Shown here: one piece after another, positions 34,296-44,297 of the stretch
How the letters are laid out: each line of letters starts with the position of its first letter
Numbering within the stretch: position 1 is the first letter of the stretch
Assembly (NCBI RefSeq): GCF_011762185.1
Contig: NZ_JAASQJ010000005.1
Coordinates: 372,001-436,000 of the forward strand
Direction: 5' to 3'
From: Dyadobacter arcticus
Lineage (GTDB): Bacteria > Bacteroidota > Bacteroidia > Cytophagales > Spirosomataceae
DNA length: 64,000 nucleotides
Translations under genes and position numbers: made by a program
Notes under the pieces: model-generated
The model's input: the letters and a program-made list of their open reading frames with translations, nothing else
Told to the model about the DNA's origin: nothing
The model's database searches: none

Positions 34296-35633
34296 TTATT
34301 TCCTTTTACTTCTGGCTGCTACGCCGCGGCGGTTTTGACGTCCTTTGGCAACCACTTTTGGGTCGGGTCGGTATATCTTTTTCTTCTCATGAAATGCTCC
34401 CAGAAAAGTAGGATCTTCCCTCCTTTTTTGATTGTCAATTTCTTTCAACATGTCCTGGCGCTCGCTAACGGGCGTATCTGCAATTTCCATATCCTCCGGC
34501 AACTCCTTTCTCGGAATTTCCATCCGGATCATATTTTCGATCTTTGCGATGTGATATTCATCGGCAACAGTCATGAATGTGATGGCCTGGCCAATGTTAT
34601 TTGCCCTGCCGGTACGGCCGATGCGGTGCACGTAATCTTCATAGATAAGTGGCACATCAAAATTGATCACATGACTTACTTCGGTGATGTCAATTCCTCT
34701 GGCAACTACGTCAGTTGCTACCATAACCCGCACACCGCCAGCCCTGAAATCCTCCATGGCATTGATCCTGGTATTCTGTCCTTTATTTGCATGAATTACG
34801 CGCAATTCATCTTCCCGGATCACATTGCCGAGTAAATTTTGATGGACTAATCCCGCTACTTCGCGGCTTCTGGTAAAGATCAGCACGCGCTTAAAAACTT
34901 CCCTATCTTTTAGTAGGGACGTCAGCAGATTGATTTTTGACCTGAAATTAGGAACCTCATAAAGTACCTGCGAGACCATTTCAGCGGTGGTCGCTTGTGG
35001 GGTTACTTCAATTCGCGTAGGAAATTCGAGGAACTCGTGCGATAGCCTTTCCACTTTTTCCGAAAATGTCGCCGAGAAAAGCATGTTTTGTCTTTTACTA
35101 GGGATAATTTCGAGGAGCTTGCGAATCTGCGGCATAAAACCCATATCCATCATTTTATCCGCCTCATCCAGGACCATTACATTGAGATGCTTCACAATGA
35201 CCTCTTCCTGAAAATAAAGATCCATAAAACGACCAGGTGTAGCGACAATAATGTCCACGCCTTTCCGGATCGCTTCAATTTGTGTTTTGGGACCTACACC
35301 GCCATAGAGAACAACAGTCCGTATGTCGGTATACTTGCTAAGCTGGTTGATTGCTTCGGAAATCTGCATGGCCAGCTCGCGCGTTGGGGCCATGATTAAT
35401 GCCCGGGCATGTTCTCCCTGAGCAAACTTAATCCGCATTAATAACGGCAAAGTGTAGGCAGCCGTTTTTCCGGTCCCCGTTTGGGCGATGCCTAAGATAT
35501 CCTGTCCTGCCAGTGCTAATGGTATTGCTTGTTCCTGTATCGGGGTCGGTTCGGTATAACCCGCTTCTTCAATTGCATTGAGTAACTGACGGTTAAGCTT
35601 GAACTGTTCAAAATTGGTTTGCGTGGTTTGCAT
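34296..35633 (-). CDS. DEAD-box ATP-dependent RNA helicase (RhlE-like)
   Basis: 445 residues. Helicase motifs in order: Q motif with PTPIQEQAIP (29-38), Walker A AQTGTGKT (50-57), PTREL (83-87), TPGR, DEAD in VLDEADKMMDMGF (156-159), SAT in MLFSATFSEK, and C-terminal ARGIDI, HRIGRTGR. The tail is basic (AKGRQNRRGVAARSKRK), typical of RNA-binding RhlE-type proteins. Roles in this family are ribosome assembly, RNA decay and cold growth. A -7 promoter element lies so close upstream that the mRNA may be leaderless. Confidence 0.92.
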   Translation of the reverse strand: MQTTQTNFEQFKLNRQLLNAIEEAGYTEPTPIQEQAIPLALAGQDILGIAQTGTGKTAAYTLPLLMRIKFAQGEHARALIMAPTRELAMQISEAINQLSKYTDIRTVVLYGGVGPKTQIEAIRKGVDIIVATPGRFMDLYFQEEVIVKHLNVMVLDEADKMMDMGFMPQIRKLLEIIPSKRQNMLFSATFSEKVERLSHEFLEFPTRIEVTPQATTAEMVSQVLYEVPNFRSKINLLTSLLKDREVFKRVLIFTRSREVAGLVHQNLLGNVIREDELRVIHANKGQNTRINAMEDFRAGGVRVMVATDVVARGIDITEVSHVINFDVPLIYEDYVHRIGRTGRANNIGQAITFMTVADEYHIAKIENMIRMEIPRKELPEDMEIADTPVSERQDMLKEIDNQKRREDPTFLGAFHEKKKIYRPDPKVVAKGRQNRRGVAARSKRK

Positions 35634-35637
35634 GGCG

Positions 35638-35645
35638 CAAAGGTA
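35638..35645 (-). promoter_or_regulatory. Bacteroidetes -7 element (TACCTTTG) of the DEAD-box gene
   Basis: On the minus strand TACCTTTG ends 4 bases before the ATG at 35633. Transcription from it would begin at about the start codon, which predicts a leaderless mRNA. A -33 TTTG is not clear. Confidence 0.5.
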
Positions 35646-35670
35646 CGAAAACTAAAACAGCAGGCCGTCC

Positions 35671-36666
35671 CTACAACTTGATAACATCCTTAACCATCTC
35701 GGCTGAGCCAATATAAATTGGGGAGCGTTGGTGAAAGGAGTCGGGTATAATGTCCAGAATATTTCCAAAACCGTCACTCGCCTTTCCTCCTGATTTCTCG
35801 GCAATGAATGCCAGGGGATAGCATTCATAAAGTAAGCGCAATTTGCCTTTTGGGTCTGTTTTGGTTGAAGGATACAGGTAAACCCCGCCTTTAAGCAGGT
35901 TACGATGAAAATCGCCCACTAGCGAGCCAATGTACCTTCCGCTATAACTTTTCGACTTGCAATGTGAAATATAATTTTTTACAAATGGAGGGTAGCTGTT
36001 ATAATGACCTTCATTCACCGAATAAATGTTTCCGTGGGCCGGAGAGCATATATTTTTGTGGGATAAAATGAATTCACCTAATGAATGATCATAAGTAAAG
36101 CCATTAACCCCATCACCCGTGGAATAAACCAGCATGGTCGAGGATCCGTACAATATGTAGCCTGCGGCAATCTGCTTTCTACCACCCTGCAGGAAGTCTG
36201 CCATTGACGCGGGTTCGCTGATGAGGGTTACCCGCCTATAAATTGAAAAAATGGTGCCGATGGAAACATTCACATCAATGTTGGAAGAGCCGTCAAGCGG
36301 GTCCATGGCTACCACATACTTTCCATGATTGTTACCTGTATGAATGATGTCCTCATCTTCCTCCGATAAAATCGCACACACTTCGCCCCCATTTTTCAAT
36401 GCGCGGATGAAACGGATATTGGCAACGATATCCAGTTTCTGCTGATTTTCACCCTGCACGTTTTCGGTACCATTGGCACCAGCTATGTCCACAAGTCCAG
36501 CCCTGTTGATTTCCCGGTTAATGATCTTGCCAGCCAGTGCAATATCACGCAGTAATTGTGATAGTTCACCAGTGGCATAGGGAAATGCACTCTGGCTGTG
36601 CATGATAAACCGGTCGAGTGTAACACCAACGGGCAACGCAAGTTCCTGGGCTGTTCTGACATTCAT
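35671..36666 (-). CDS. fbp: Fructose-1,6-bisphosphatase, class I
   Basis: Gluconeogenic enzyme that hydrolyses fructose 1,6-bisphosphate. 331 residues. Metal and substrate motifs: SEEDED (101-106), [23 protein letters not shown] (the DPLDGSS at 122-128) and [18 protein letters not shown] with the 6-phosphate site. The N-terminus has [10 protein letters not shown] typical of class I. It lies 37 bases upstream of the DEAD-box gene on the same strand, and 247 bases separate it from valS. Confidence 0.95.
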   Translation of the reverse strand: MNVRTAQELALPVGVTLDRFIMHSQSAFPYATGELSQLLRDIALAGKIINREINRAGLVDIAGANGTENVQGENQQKLDIVANIRFIRALKNGGEVCAILSEEDEDIIHTGNNHGKYVVAMDPLDGSSNIDVNVSIGTIFSIYRRVTLISEPASMADFLQGGRKQIAAGYILYGSSTMLVYSTGDGVNGFTYDHSLGEFILSHKNICSPAHGNIYSVNEGHYNSYPPFVKNYISHCKSKSYSGRYIGSLVGDFHRNLLKGGVYLYPSTKTDPKGKLRLLYECYPLAFIAEKSGGKASDGFGNILDIIPDSFHQRSPIYIGSAEMVKDVIKL

Positions 36667-36859
36667 GGCGCGATGTGATTATGTTTGAATAATGAAATTT
36701 ACACCTTCATTTAGTACAATTCCAAACATTGGTATCTAATAAATTTTTTTAATAACTAATATAACTATATCTCAACTTAATAATTTTTTTATCCTAAGGG
36801 TGAACAAGTTAACAATTCGTCACATTGTACTTTTTTATTTTCCTCACCTGATAAAAAAG

Positions 36860-36892
36860 AAAAAAGCACAGGATGGTTTCCGGTGCTTTTTT
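36860..36892 (-). terminator. Intrinsic terminator after valS
   Basis: Stem AAAAAAGCAC (36860-36869) pairs with 36883-36892; three more pairs follow within. Read on the minus strand it is followed by a T-rich tract. It lies 22 bases past the valS stop codon. Confidence 0.75.
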
Positions 36893-36913
36893 CCTTATGC
36901 TAAAACAATTATT

Positions 36914-39553
36914 CTACCCCAATCTCACCAATGCATCCTTCAAAGTCTCAATCTTAGCCTCTGCATCTGCCAGTTTCTGACGTTCTTTTTCAACAACATC
37001 ACCTTTCGCGTTCTGGACAAAACGTTCATTGGAAAGCTTTTTCAAAACTGATTCCAAGAAGCCCTGTGTATATATCAGCTCTTTTTCCAGATTCTCCTTT
37101 TCAGATTCAACGTCCAGCTCATCCAGCAGGTTTACAAAAAACTCATCCGATTTTACCCGAAATGAATTTCCTTCACCTTCTTCGGTCACATAGCTAATGC
37201 TTTCTACATTGGCCAGCTTACTGATGAGCGGTTCAAGATTTTGGTAACGTTCTTTTGTCTCCGTCCTGATCGCGAGTGGCAATGCTATCTTAGGACTGAT
37301 GCTTTTTGCATTGCGCAGGTTACGAATGGAAGATACCAGTTCAAAAAGGATTTCAAAATCATTCAATATTGCCGGATCACTATCTTTTGCCGGAGGGAAA
37401 TGGGCGATACAGATAGAATCATTTGCTTTCCGCTCAATTATATTTTGCCAGATTTCTTCTGTTATAAATGGCATGAACGGATGCAATAAACGCATCATCC
37501 GGTCGAAGAAATCCAAAGTGGAATCGTACGTCGCAAGATCAATCGGCAGCTCGAAGCCAGGCTTGATCATTTCCAGGTATTGTGCGCAAAAATCATCCCA
37601 CAACAACTTATAAACTGAATTCAAAGCGTCAGAAATGCGGAATTTGGAAAAATGATCGTGCACTTCCGCCAATGTTACATTGAGCTTACTCTCAAACCAT
37701 TGAACCGCAATCGCTGAACCTTCGGGTTGCGGTATTTCGCTGTCCACGGTCCAGCCTTTAACCAATCTGAAAGCATTCCATATTTTGTTTCCAAAATTCC
37801 GGCCTTGTTCAACCAATTTCTCATCATAAGGCAAATCATTTCCTGCCTGAGAACTGAAAAGCATGCCGGTACGGATACTATCAGCTCCAAATTGATCAAT
37901 TAGGTCAATCGGATCAGGTGAATTACCAAGCGATTTTGACATTTTTCTCCCCTGCTTATCCCGCACGATTCCAGTCAGATACACATTTTTGAATGGGTAA
38001 GTCCCTCTGTATTCGTAGCCGGCAATGATCATCCGCGCTACCCAGAAAAATAGGATTTCAGGTGCAGTTACCAGATCATTCGTAGGATAGTAGTACTTAA
38101 TATCTTCATTATCAGGCTCTTTAATCCCATTAAATACCGATATCGGCCAAAGCCATGCCGAAAACCAGGTATCGAAGACATCCGGATCCTGGGTGATATC
38201 CTCTTCTGTCAATGCAAAAAGCTGGTATTCGTGCTGCGCTTTATGTAATGCTTCTCTCTTGGACTTGGCGATAATCATCGTTCCGTCATTGAGATAATAG
38301 GCAGGAATGCGGTGTCCCCACCAAAGCTGGCGGCTGATATTCCAATCCCGGACATTCTCCATCCAATGACGGTATGTATTTTTGAATTTCGGAGGCAAGA
38401 GCTGCACTGTATCATTCATTACATTCTCGAACGCCGGTTTGCTGATTTTTGCCATTTTGAGAAACCATTGCTCCGAGAGTCTGGGCTCGATCACCGAGTT
38501 CGTCCGCTCGGAATGTCCAACATTGGATTTGTATTCCTCTGTTTTAATCAGGTTGCCTGATTCTTCAAGCAGTTTTATAATTTTTTTGCGGGCCGCAAAA
38601 CGATCTTCACCGATCAGGATCTGAGCTTTGTCATTTAATGTCCCATCCTCATTAAGAAGGTCAATAGTGGGCAGGTTATGCCTTTTGCCCAATTCATAAT
38701 CATTAGTATCATGGGCAGGCGTCACTTTAAGGCAGCCCGTCCCAAACTCCATTTCCACATAATCATCGGCAATGATAGGTATTGCGCGGTTAATCAAAGG
38801 AATAGAAACCTGCCTGCCGACTAGATGCTGATATCGTTCATCATTAGGATTCACGCAAATCGCAACATCCGCCATGATCGTCTCCGGTCGCGTCGTTGCA
38901 ATGATGATCCCTTCCTCCATCCCTTCTCCATTCTCCCCAACAAGCGGATATTTAAGATAAACCAGCTTCTGGTTCACCTCTTTCATAATCACTTCTTCGT
39001 CCGAAACCGTTGTGCGCGCCTGCGGGTCCCAGTTCACCATGCGGTGGCCGCGGTAAATATGTCCTTTACTATATAGGTCAATAAATACATCGATTACGGA
39101 ATCATAAAGATCCGGTTCCATAGTAAAGCGGGTCCGATCCCAATCGCAGGACGCACCCAGTTTACGAAGCTGTTTAAGGATGATGCCGCCGTATTTATGT
39201 GTCCATTCCCAGCAATATTCTAGAAATTCTTCGCGGGTAATGTCCCTCTTGTTGATCCCGCGCTCTTTGAGCATAGCTACCACTTTGGCTTCCGTAGCAA
39301 TTGATGCATGATCGGTACCGGGTACCCAGCAAGCTTCCTTGCCCTCCATGCGTGCCTTCCGTACGAGAATATCCTGGATGGAATTGTTAAGCATATGGCC
39401 CATATGCAAAACACCGGTAACATTGGGGGGAGGTATTACGATGGTGTAAGGCTCTTTATCCGGATTTGGTTTGGACTGAAAAAACTTGTTGTCCATCCAG
39501 TAAGCATACCATTTATCCTCTATCTCCTGAGGGGCATATGTTTTGGAAATCAT
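36914..39553 (-). CDS. valS: Valine--tRNA ligase
   Basis: Class I aminoacyl-tRNA synthetase charging tRNA-Val; 879 residues. The HIGH motif is HMGH in PPPNVTGVLHMGHMLNN (50-53); the KMSKS loop GRKMSKSLGNSPDPID is near residue 536. CP1 editing-domain segments include TTRPETIMADVAICVNP and GTGCLKVTPAHDTNDYE. C-terminal anticodon-binding domain and the valine-specific coiled coil (DELDVESEKENLEKELIYTQ) are complete. Single-gene unit with its own terminator. Confidence 0.96.
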   Translation of the reverse strand: MISKTYAPQEIEDKWYAYWMDNKFFQSKPNPDKEPYTIVIPPPNVTGVLHMGHMLNNSIQDILVRKARMEGKEACWVPGTDHASIATEAKVVAMLKERGINKRDITREEFLEYCWEWTHKYGGIILKQLRKLGASCDWDRTRFTMEPDLYDSVIDVFIDLYSKGHIYRGHRMVNWDPQARTTVSDEEVIMKEVNQKLVYLKYPLVGENGEGMEEGIIIATTRPETIMADVAICVNPNDERYQHLVGRQVSIPLINRAIPIIADDYVEMEFGTGCLKVTPAHDTNDYELGKRHNLPTIDLLNEDGTLNDKAQILIGEDRFAARKKIIKLLEESGNLIKTEEYKSNVGHSERTNSVIEPRLSEQWFLKMAKISKPAFENVMNDTVQLLPPKFKNTYRHWMENVRDWNISRQLWWGHRIPAYYLNDGTMIIAKSKREALHKAQHEYQLFALTEEDITQDPDVFDTWFSAWLWPISVFNGIKEPDNEDIKYYYPTNDLVTAPEILFFWVARMIIAGYEYRGTYPFKNVYLTGIVRDKQGRKMSKSLGNSPDPIDLIDQFGADSIRTGMLFSSQAGNDLPYDEKLVEQGRNFGNKIWNAFRLVKGWTVDSEIPQPEGSAIAVQWFESKLNVTLAEVHDHFSKFRISDALNSVYKLLWDDFCAQYLEMIKPGFELPIDLATYDSTLDFFDRMMRLLHPFMPFITEEIWQNIIERKANDSICIAHFPPAKDSDPAILNDFEILFELVSSIRNLRNAKSISPKIALPLAIRTETKERYQNLEPLISKLANVESISYVTEEGEGNSFRVKSDEFFVNLLDELDVESEKENLEKELIYTQGFLESVLKKLSNERFVQNAKGDVVEKERQKLADAEAKIETLKDALVRLG

Positions 39554-39629
39554 TGTAGTCGGAAATTTACTTTAACCTGCGACAGGCTATCTTAAAAAGA
39601 CGGCAAGTTAGGCTTTGCAGCGGAAAGTT

Positions 39630-41459
39630 CTAAACTAATTGTTCCGCTTTGCGGATCGGCAGCCAAGCGGTAAATGTGCTTCCTTCGCCGGGTTTACTTT
39701 GTACAGTAACCGTTCCCTGATGGGCTTCGACCATTTTTTTAACATAGCTTAGCCCTAATCCAAATCCTTTCACATCATGTACATTTCCGGTAGGCACGCG
39801 ATAAAATGTGTCGAATATGCGTTGCTGCTGATCACGGCTCATCCCAATCCCTTTGTCCGCAATGGATATAGCAATGCCGTCATTTTCATTCCGGGTACGG
39901 ATTGTCAAATGCAGTTTCTCTGGTGAGTATTTGATCGCATTGTCGATCAGGTTGTTAAGAATGTTGGATATATGTACCTCATCTGCCGAAACGATCTCAT
40001 CAATCGCCTCAAATTCAAGTTCGACCTCGCCTTCTTTCTGCTCTATCTGTACGCTCTGTCCATTCAATGCATTGCCTATCAGATCGTGAACATTGGCATC
40101 GCTTATTTTCAATTTGACATGACCTTTATCCAATAGCGCCATTTGAAGTACTTTTTCAACATGCGTTCCCAATCGTTTATTTTCTTCCCGAATGATCCCC
40201 AGGTAACGGTTTAGCCTTACTCCAGCATTGGCATGCCCAAATGATGCTGAATTTTCCTGCGACATTTCCGCCGCCAATGCAATGGTAGAGATAGGGGTTT
40301 TAAATTCGTGCGTCATATTATTAATGAAGTCGTTTTTAATATCCGACAATTTTTTCTGACGCAAGATGGTCGTAACTGCCATGTAAAAACAAGTCATGAT
40401 GACCAGGATTAATATCCCGGACCCGCCAAACATTACACCCATATTACTCAGAATGTAACGCTGCTGATCGGGGAAATATACGTAAAGTGAGTTCTGTGAA
40501 TTGACTGTTTCACTGGGGAAAAGAGATGCTTTATATGATCTCTCCTCCCAATCCCGCGTTTTCAAGCTTACCGTCGAAAAAATAAGGCTGTCATCGGACT
40601 GGCCTCTTACTGCAAATTCATAAGGCAGCGCAATACCATTCTGAACAAGCTCCTTTTTCAATAATGTATCCAGCAAAAAACGGTTAACGCGCTGTTCAAT
40701 AGGCCTTTTGGTATAAACAAAATCCTTCATCACCTCTTTTAGGAGCTCCGCCCTATCCAATTCGGCAACATTGGTCAGGCCTTTGGACCGTCGATTGCCC
40801 TTGCTTTTTTCAGGGTACGCCACTTTACGATTTGCAGTGTTTCGGGAAACCGAGTCTTTTACACTCTTTTCACCATAACGTCCATTTTTGGCCGTCGGCT
40901 GCTCTTCCATGCTTTTCATTGCATCCCCCAATCGTCTTTCTTCCTCCAGCCGTCGACGCATAAATTCATCAATCCCAGCCAGGCCATATTGCTGAGCCTG
41001 GAAAAATTCTTCCATAATCTGCTGCTGATGGTCGACCATGACCCGAAAATTGGGGCTTAATACGTCTGTCGGTACCGCTTCTGTGATAATCTGATAATGT
41101 ATTTCTTCCCCATTTGGGCCGATAGCGATTTCAAGTTTGGGCTTATAACGCGAAGATGGTTCGCGAGACGGCTGCGGTTTCGTAGGAGTTACGCGCTTAA
41201 AAGGCATGTTCCGGAGTTGTGTAATCCGATCTAATTTACTTTTCTGTTGTTCAGTTTCGATCCTTCTCTGCAACAGGTACATCATTTCCTGCTTTTCCAG
41301 TCGATGTACCACTTCCTGAACCGATTCGGATACTTTTTGATTGAACTGGTCATTCCGGATCGCAATGGCTTCGCGGATCCAATACCATTGAAAACCGATC
41401 AGCCCGATCAGCGCGAGGCACATCAGGCCAACTATTATTTGTATTTTCCTTTTGGTCAT
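39630..41459 (-). CDS. Membrane sensor histidine kinase (orphan)
   Basis: 609 residues. One membrane helix at about 8-28 (IIVGLMCLALIGLIGFQWYW), a large periplasmic region rich in Glu/Arg/Gln (about 30-330), a second helix at about 345-370 (GGSGILILVIMTCFYMAVTTIL), then HisKA with the phospho-acceptor His in NNMTHEFKTPISTIALAAEM and HATPase_c with NLIDNAIKYSPE, IADKGIGMSRDQ and KGFGLGLSYVKKMVE. No PAS or HAMP domain is clear, and no response regulator adjoins. It is divergent from a secreted acidic protein gene, a possible target or ligand. Confidence 0.9.
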   Translation of the reverse strand: MTKRKIQIIVGLMCLALIGLIGFQWYWIREAIAIRNDQFNQKVSESVQEVVHRLEKQEMMYLLQRRIETEQQKSKLDRITQLRNMPFKRVTPTKPQPSREPSSRYKPKLEIAIGPNGEEIHYQIITEAVPTDVLSPNFRVMVDHQQQIMEEFFQAQQYGLAGIDEFMRRRLEEERRLGDAMKSMEEQPTAKNGRYGEKSVKDSVSRNTANRKVAYPEKSKGNRRSKGLTNVAELDRAELLKEVMKDFVYTKRPIEQRVNRFLLDTLLKKELVQNGIALPYEFAVRGQSDDSLIFSTVSLKTRDWEERSYKASLFPSETVNSQNSLYVYFPDQQRYILSNMGVMFGGSGILILVIMTCFYMAVTTILRQKKLSDIKNDFINNMTHEFKTPISTIALAAEMSQENSASFGHANAGVRLNRYLGIIREENKRLGTHVEKVLQMALLDKGHVKLKISDANVHDLIGNALNGQSVQIEQKEGEVELEFEAIDEIVSADEVHISNILNNLIDNAIKYSPEKLHLTIRTRNENDGIAISIADKGIGMSRDQQQRIFDTFYRVPTGNVHDVKGFGLGLSYVKKMVEAHQGTVTVQSKPGEGSTFTAWLPIRKAEQLV

Positions 41460-41590
41460 AAATTTTAATTTCTCCGGTGCAACTCCGCTCCCCTTATCAC
41501 CGACATTCTTGTTGATAACAAATTTAACGCATGCGACCAGCGGGATTGTGTTTTTAACATAATTTAACAGCGGTCAGAATACGCTTCTGA

Positions 41591-41598
41591 TAATTTTG
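41591..41598 (+). promoter_or_regulatory. Bacteroidetes -7 element (TAATTTTG)
   Basis: Exact TANNTTTG match 30 bases before the start of the secreted acidic protein gene. Upstream TTTA at 41563 is a poor and badly spaced -33 candidate. Confidence 0.45.
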
Positions 41599-41628
41599 TA
41601 AATCGTTCAAACATAACCAAATGCACCT

Positions 41629-42435
41629 ATGAAATCTGTTTTCTTTTCAAAAATGATCATGTCAATGCTGCTCGCCACCGCCGCAGTTTTCATCCAGCCA
41701 GTACTCGCCCAATCTGATAAGCAGACCAAATCTGATGATAAGACCAATAAGTCAAATATCCGGATCAGGGTGACAGAAGAAACGGATGGGAATGTGAAAA
41801 ATGTTGAGAGAAGTTACCGGATGGACGCCATGTCCGATAAAGAGCGGGATGAGTTTGTTCAAAAAGTCCTGGATTCGCTAGGAGTGGATAAGAATAAAAA
41901 ACAAGCTATCTCGATTACCGTGGACGACGACGACGATAATGATGTGATTGCCAAGAAAAGAAAAAAAGTAATTATCGACCATCGGGATGACCGCGAACCA
42001 ATGGCCTTTCATTGGGACAATGATTTCTCATATGATTTCGACTCCGAGAAGTTCAAAAGCCATATGAAAAACTTTGAAAAGGAGTTCAGACCAAGGGCCA
42101 AAGTGTTTATGAAGGATATGGAAAATTTCGGTGACCGTATGGGGGATTTTTGGGAAAAAGAATTGATAAAACCCGCAAATGTGCACGCGCTGAATGCCTA
42201 TTCCAACAATCCGGATAATGGAATGCTGAATTTAAGATTCAGTGTTCCCGAGAAAGGTGACGTCACCATTTCCGTTACTGATACAAAGGGAAGAGAAGTT
42301 GGGAAGAAAGAAATTAAAGATTTTGAAGGCGAATTTGTAGGTCAGATTGAACTTAAGAAAAACACAAAAGGAACATTATTTGTCACCGTAGTGCAAAATG
42401 AAGATGGTACCGTTAAGCGGGTCGTCATCCCCTGA
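41629..42435 (+). CDS. Secreted acidic protein with a T9SS-like C-terminal domain
   Basis: 268 residues; signal peptide MKSVFFSKMIMSMLLATAAVFIQPVLAQ. After it comes a highly charged region: Lys/Asp-rich repeats, a five-Asp block (TVDDDDDND, about 103-111) then KKRKKV, and a Phe/Asp/Lys-rich helix (KSHMKNFEKEFRPRAKVFMKDMENF). The last 75 residues (NPDNGMLNLRFSVPEKGDVTISVTDTKGREV... ending KGTLFVTVVQNEDGTVKRVVIP) have the beta-sandwich rhythm of T9SS type A sorting domains, but lack the usual VYPNP start. Function unknown. Divergent from the orphan histidine kinase. Confidence 0.68.
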   Translation: MKSVFFSKMIMSMLLATAAVFIQPVLAQSDKQTKSDDKTNKSNIRIRVTEETDGNVKNVERSYRMDAMSDKERDEFVQKVLDSLGVDKNKKQAISITVDDDDDNDVIAKKRKKVIIDHRDDREPMAFHWDNDFSYDFDSEKFKSHMKNFEKEFRPRAKVFMKDMENFGDRMGDFWEKELIKPANVHALNAYSNNPDNGMLNLRFSVPEKGDVTISVTDTKGREVGKKEIKDFEGEFVGQIELKKNTKGTLFVTVVQNEDGTVKRVVIP

Positions 42436-42455
42436 TTAAAATGAATTTTTTTATC

Positions 42456-42491
42456 AAATCCCCTTATTTAGAAATAGTAAGGGGATTTTTT
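42456..42491 (+). terminator. Intrinsic terminator
   Basis: An 11-base-pair stem, AAATCCCCTTA (42456-42466) with 42478-42488, is followed by a T run to 42491. It lies 20 bases after the secreted acidic protein gene. Confidence 0.8.
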
Positions 42492-42538
42492 ATTGGAAAA
42501 TTTGTGGGAACAATTAGGCTGACATTTGGTAAGAATTG

Positions 42539-42546
42539 TAAATTTG
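42539..42546 (+). promoter_or_regulatory. Bacteroidetes -7 element (TAAATTTG) of adk-obgE
   Basis: Exact TANNTTTG match 43 bases before the adk start and after the preceding terminator. No TTTG is at the usual -33 spacing. Confidence 0.45.
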
Positions 42547-42589
42547 CCGAAAATCACCTTCTACTGCGACATCAATTTCCAGAGCTACT

Positions 42590-43171
42590 ATGCTGAATCT
42601 TATACTGTTTGGTCCTCCCGGTGCCGGGAAAGGAACCCAAAGTCAAAAAATTATTGCCAAATATAATCTGATCCACCTTTCAACCGGAGATCTTCTCCGT
42701 TCCGAAATTCAGGCAGGATCCGAATTGGGGCTAAGGGCCAAAACATTGATGGATCAAGGAATATTAGTTCCGGATGAGGTGGTAATCGGAATGATCAATA
42801 ATAAGCTTAGAGAGCATAGGAATGCGGCAGGCTTTATTTTTGACGGCTTCCCAAGAACTGTTAAACAGTCAGAAGCATTGGACGAACTGCTTGCCAGCTA
42901 TAATGAAAGTATTTCAGTAATGATCGCCCTTGTAGTGGATGACAACGAGTTATCGGCCCGTCTTTTGAAAAGAGGAGAGACTTCCGGACGCCCGGATGAT
43001 CAGAACGAAGCGTTGATCAGCAAAAGGATTCAGGAATATAATAGTAAAACCAAACCGGTGGCTGACTATTACCGGGCACAGGAAAAGTTTGTAGCCATTG
43101 ATGGTATTGGAGAAATTGAATTTATATTCGGGGAGATCTCGACAACAATTTCGCGGTTTACCTTCGCATAA
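42590..43171 (+). CDS. adk: Adenylate kinase
   Basis: Interconverts ATP + AMP and 2 ADP. 193 residues. P-loop GPPGAGKGTQS (7-17), AMP-binding STGDLLRSEI and FDGFPRTVKQ, and the R-x-D region RGETSGRPDDQNEALISKRIQEY. The LID is the short form, without the four-cysteine zinc site, as its 193-residue length implies. Followed by obgE after 23 bases, so the two are probably one transcript. Confidence 0.95.
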   Translation: MLNLILFGPPGAGKGTQSQKIIAKYNLIHLSTGDLLRSEIQAGSELGLRAKTLMDQGILVPDEVVIGMINNKLREHRNAAGFIFDGFPRTVKQSEALDELLASYNESISVMIALVVDDNELSARLLKRGETSGRPDDQNEALISKRIQEYNSKTKPVADYYRAQEKFVAIDGIGEIEFIFGEISTTISRFTFA

Positions 43172-43194
43172 TTTGAATTCTCACTATACGACAC

Positions 43195-44202
43195 ATGGCT
43201 TCTTCAAACTTTATAGATTACGTTAAAATTAATGCCCGCTCCGGCGCCGGAGGCCCGGGTGCACTTCATTTCAGACGAGAAAAACATGTTGAGAAGGGCG
43301 GTCCGGATGGTGGTGACGGAGGCAGGGGTGGACATGTGATTTTAAAAGGCAGCAGTCAGCTCTGGACGCTTCTTCACTTAAAGTATACCAAGCATATCAA
43401 GGCATTCGACGGCAAGGGCGGTGAGGGCGGCCGTCGCAGCGGCTCTATTGGAAAAGACATCATCCTGGAAGTACCGCTCGGCACCATTGCAAAGAACAGC
43501 GAAACGGGCGATCAGCTTTTCGAGATAACGGAAGAAGGACAGGAAGTGATTCTGCTGAGAGGAGGTCGCGGAGGAATGGGTAATGATCATTTCAAATCCG
43601 CCACCAATCAAACCCCGCAACATGCGCAACCAGGTGAACCAGGCCTGGAAGAGTGGATTATCCTCGAATTGAAAGTGCTCGCTGACGTAGGGCTGGTAGG
43701 TTTCCCGAATGCTGGAAAATCTACATTATTATCTGCTGTCTCCGCAGCCCGCCCGGAAATTGCAGACTATCCCTTCACAACATTGGTCCCTAATCTGGGA
43801 GTTGTTTCATATAGAGATTATAAATCTTTCGTGATGGCCGATATTCCCGGGATCATTGAGGGAGCCTCACAAGGCAAAGGTTTGGGCCTTCGTTTTTTGA
43901 GGCATATCGAGCGAAATTCCATTCTGCTTTTCATGGTTCCAGCTGATAGTGAGGACATTAAGGCTGAATACGAGACGTTGATACAAGAACTCAAAACATA
44001 CAATCCCGCACTTTTGGATAAAAACCGAATTTTGGCGATTTCTAAAATTGATGTGCTGTCTGACTCAGAACGTAGTATATTACAAAGTCAACTCCCGGAC
44101 ACTATTCCTAGCACATTCATTTCTGCAATAACTCAAGAAGGAATTGAACGATTAAAAGATATGATATGGGAGCAGATTAATTCTACGTTTCCCGTAAGCT
44201 AA
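43195..44202 (+). CDS. obgE: Obg/CgtA GTPase
   Basis: Ribosome-assembly and stress GTPase, 335 residues. The glycine-rich Obg fold spans 1-158 ([49 protein letters not shown]). The G domain has G1 GFPNAGKST (about 168-176), G2 with [11 protein letters not shown]3 [23 protein letters not shown]4 SKID and G5-like TFISAIT. It ends soon after, so it lacks the C-terminal OCT domain present in B. subtilis Obg. Confidence 0.94.
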   Translation: MASSNFIDYVKINARSGAGGPGALHFRREKHVEKGGPDGGDGGRGGHVILKGSSQLWTLLHLKYTKHIKAFDGKGGEGGRRSGSIGKDIILEVPLGTIAKNSETGDQLFEITEEGQEVILLRGGRGGMGNDHFKSATNQTPQHAQPGEPGLEEWIILELKVLADVGLVGFPNAGKSTLLSAVSAARPEIADYPFTTLVPNLGVVSYRDYKSFVMADIPGIIEGASQGKGLGLRFLRHIERNSILLFMVPADSEDIKAEYETLIQELKTYNPALLDKNRILAISKIDVLSDSERSILQSQLPDTIPSTFISAITQEGIERLKDMIWEQINSTFPVS

Positions 44203-44297
44203 TCTTGATTTCCGTAAAATAATATTTTCTTGAAACAGGCAACCATTTGATGCATATTGTGTGTCCGAGAAGTTACGTTGAAGAATCTTTGCTCTCT

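Noticed and set aside
34281-34835. 184-codon plus-strand open frame opposite the DEAD-box helicase
   Set aside because: All helicase motifs are on the minus strand; the antisense frame has no family features.
36667-36859. Possible regulatory RNA in the AT-rich region between valS and fbp
   Set aside because: Apart from the valS terminator no conserved fold or motif is visible; it looks like ordinary upstream sequence of fbp.
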